A stretch of DNA of 64,000 nucleotides from the NCBI RefSeq assembly GCF_001894805.1, contig NZ_BCWX01000010.1, positions 1 through 64,000 of the forward strand, written 5' to 3'. The first letter of the stretch is position 1, and every line of letters starts with the position of its first letter. Below are positions 62,414-64,000 of this stretch, piece after piece. The position numbers and the translations under genes were made by a program. The notes beneath the pieces are model-generated. The model made no database searches and had not been told where the DNA came from. It worked only from the letters and a program-made list of their open reading frames with translations. This DNA is from Rhodococcus globerulus NBRC 14531 (GTDB taxonomy: Bacteria > Actinomycetota > Actinomycetes > Mycobacteriales > Mycobacteriaceae).

Positions 62414-62532
62414 GAGCCGTTGAGTCCTAGATCACTCGCTCGTCCATAGCGTCGCGTCTGGCGCGGGGGATATCCTCGTCGAAGAACGTCTGGTACCCGC
62501 AGAGCGGGACTGGAACGAACGAGAGGAATCCG

Positions 62533-63474
62533 GTGACTTCCTTCGGGATCACTAACGGACCTGTGCCTGCGCGATTGACGGTTGGAATTGTCTCGGCAGG
62601 GCGGGTCGGAACTGCGGTAGGTGCCGCACTCGAGCGTGCTGGACACATTGTCGGCGCATGCTCTGCTGTATCTGCGGCATCAGTTGCGCGGGCGGCTAAA
62701 CGACTGCCCGATTCCGAGATCCTGCCTGCCGCCGATGTTGCAGCTCGTTCGGAATTGTTGATCCTTGCAGTTCCGGACGATCAACTGGCGGATCTGGTCA
62801 AGGGCCTGGCAGCTACGAACGCAGTCAAGCCCGGAACACTTGTGGCCCACACATCCGGCGCCAATGGGATTTCCATCCTGGCTCCGTTGACGGAACTGGG
62901 CGCGCTGCCTTTGGCTATCCATCCGGCGATGACGTTCACCGGGCATGACGAGGACACCGCTCGGTTGTCGTCGGCGTGCTTCGGGATCACCGCTGCAGAT
63001 GACATCGGGTACGCGATCGCTCAATCGCTGGTCCTCGAGATCGGCGGCGAACCGGTTCGGGTCCGCGAGGAGAACCGTGCGCTGTACCACGCTGCATTGG
63101 CGCACGGCAGCAATCACCTCGTCACACTGGTCGTGGATGCCGTCGAGGCGCTGCGCGCGTCGTTGCAGGGAGATGAGTTGCTCGGTCAGCAGTTGATCGA
63201 CGGCGATCCCGGAGGAGTTGCAGAGCGGGTTTTGCAGCCACTTCTCTCCGCTGCCTTGGACAACGCATTACGACGCGGCCCGTCGGCATTGACGGGTCCG
63301 GTGGCTCGCGGTGATGCCGCGGCTGTCGAGACACATTTACGAGTACTGACGGATCTCGACCCGGAGCTTGCAGCCGGATATCGAGCGATGTCCTTGCGAT
63401 CGGCCCAGCGGGTGGGCGCCCCCACCACATTGTTCGACATCTTGACTGAAACGGGAGGTGACCGTCGTGAGTGA
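62533..63474 (+). CDS. Rossmann/DUF2520 protein upstream of panC
   Basis: The 313-aa protein has an N-terminal NADP-binding domain (about residues 15-130, [17 protein letters not shown]) and a C-terminal helical DUF2520 domain ([17 protein letters not shown]). It resembles ketopantoate reductase/F420-dependent oxidoreductases, and in Mycobacteriales it precedes panC-panD. That suggests a link to pantothenate synthesis, though a catalytic role has not been shown. GTG 62533 follows GAGAGGA. It overlaps panC by 8 bases. Confidence 0.87.
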   Translation: MTSFGITNGPVPARLTVGIVSAGRVGTAVGAALERAGHIVGACSAVSAASVARAAKRLPDSEILPAADVAARSELLILAVPDDQLADLVKGLAATNAVKPGTLVAHTSGANGISILAPLTELGALPLAIHPAMTFTGHDEDTARLSSACFGITAADDIGYAIAQSLVLEIGGEPVRVREENRALYHAALAHGSNHLVTLVVDAVEALRASLQGDELLGQQLIDGDPGGVAERVLQPLLSAALDNALRRGPSALTGPVARGDAAAVETHLRVLTDLDPELAAGYRAMSLRSAQRVGAPTTLFDILTETGGDRRE

Positions 63475-64000
63475 TTTGCAGGGCGGATACAAGCGCGGCG
63501 AACTGACAGTGCACCACGAGCCGGACATGATTCGGCGTGTGTCGAAGGCCTTGCGCGGAGTGGGTCGCCAGGTGGCGTTGGTTCCGACGATGGGCGCTCT
63601 TCACGCGGGGCACATCGAGTTGGTTCGTCAGGCCAAGATCACCGGAGCGGTTGTCGTCGTCTCCATCTTCGTGAATCCGCTGCAGTTCAGTGCGGGCGAG
63701 GACCTGGACGCGTACCCGCGCACTCTCGACGCGGACCTCGATCTGCTTCGGGCCGAGGGCGTCGAGTTGGTCTTCGCGCCGAGCGCGAAGACGATGTACC
63801 CGCGCGGTCAGCGCACGACAGTAATGCCGGGTCCGTTGGGCAGCGAACTCGAAGGCGGCGCCCGCCCGACGCACTTCGCAGGCATGCTGACGGTGGTGGC
63901 GAAGCTGCTGCAGATCGTGGCTCCCAACCACGCGTACTTCGGGGAAAAGGACTACCAGCAGCTGACGCTGATCCGTCAGATGGTGTGGGATCTCAACTTC
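63467..64000 (+). CDS. panC: Pantothenate synthetase, 3' end beyond the window
   Basis: The visible 178 codons start from GTG 63467 (GGGAGG at about 63452). They contain [15 protein letters not shown] with the HIGH-like ATP motif (here HAGH), [12 protein letters not shown], and [10 protein letters not shown] with the catalytic Lys/Asp. The enzyme joins pantoate and beta-alanine using ATP. Full-length homologues are ~300 aa, so roughly 40% is missing at the right edge. Confidence 0.96.
   Translation, partial: MSDLQGGYKRGELTVHHEPDMIRRVSKALRGVGRQVALVPTMGALHAGHIELVRQAKITGAVVVVSIFVNPLQFSAGEDLDAYPRTLDADLDLLRAEGVELVFAPSAKTMYPRGQRTTVMPGPLGSELEGGARPTHFAGMLTVVAKLLQIVAPNHAYFGEKDYQQLTLIRQMVWDLNF

Overview
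The window looks like ordinary chromosome from a high-GC actinobacterium of the order Mycobacteriales, most likely Rhodococcus (erythropolis/qingshengii type). Support comes from the conserved block dacB - DUF2342 metalloprotease - tilS - hpt - ftsH - folE - folP - folB - folK - DUF3180 - DUF6779 - DUF2520 - panC (51.4-64 kb), frequent GTG/TTG starts, and ATGA/GTGA stop-start overlaps. I see no phage, transposase, tRNA, rRNA or CRISPR. The species is inferred from gene content, not from a search.

Region by region. 0.1-5.3 kb: a MocR/PdxR-type regulator divergent from an AhpD-fold protein, then an unusual SDR, a GntR regulator, an MFS transporter and a DUF4259 protein. 5.3-12.5 kb (minus strand): a BCCT transporter, then a 1305-aa Pls/PosA-type single-module peptide synthetase (A-PCP-six membrane helices-three beta-helix domains) overlapping an M1 metallopeptidase. 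This resembles an epsilon-poly-lysine-like synthetase with its degrading peptidase. 12.9-15.2 kb: a SAM-IV-type riboswitch before a class V aminotransferase/cysteine desulfurase-like gene and a shortened luciferase-fold protein. 15.2-19.1 kb: a PaaX-family regulator, a membrane-anchored hydrolase, small unknown genes and a His-rich methyltransferase.

19.0-31.1 kb is a catabolic neighbourhood: ureohydrolase, XRE-cupin regulator, nitrilase-fold amidase, L-amino-acid oxidase/monooxygenase-like flavoprotein, a short NAD-glutamate dehydrogenase, a PucR (GabR-like) regulator, gabT and gabD. Together they can be read as a complete arginine oxygenase route: arginine to 4-guanidinobutyramide, 4-guanidinobutyrate, GABA, succinate semialdehyde and succinate. 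The same 25-bp element lies before the ureohydrolase and before the amidase, in the same orientation relative to each. 31.1-34.1 kb: a flavin reductase, a YbaK deacylase, and a DUF3533 membrane protein with a divergent TetR repressor.

34.2-46.8 kb is a Ter (tellurium/stress) cluster: a TerC-like DUF475 protein, TerD, a coiled-coil protein, a CitE-like lyase, a PRTase-TRSP protein, a StiP PRTase with a PELOTA-like tail, a HAD phosphatase, a double-TerD protein, a secreted SGNH hydrolase, TerD fused to an FtsK-like domain without a P-loop, a LuxR-type HTH protein and TerB. Four of these genes are joined by ATGA overlaps. This is a computationally described but biochemically unresolved system, thought to make a nucleotide-like metabolite, and it is the most exciting part of the window. 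46.8-51.3 kb: uraD, an APC permease, a small membrane protein, a dienoyl-CoA isomerase-like crotonase whose stop codon lies in a four-copy 15-bp tandem repeat, and ppa. From 51.4 kb the housekeeping block runs to the end, where panC is cut off by the window edge.
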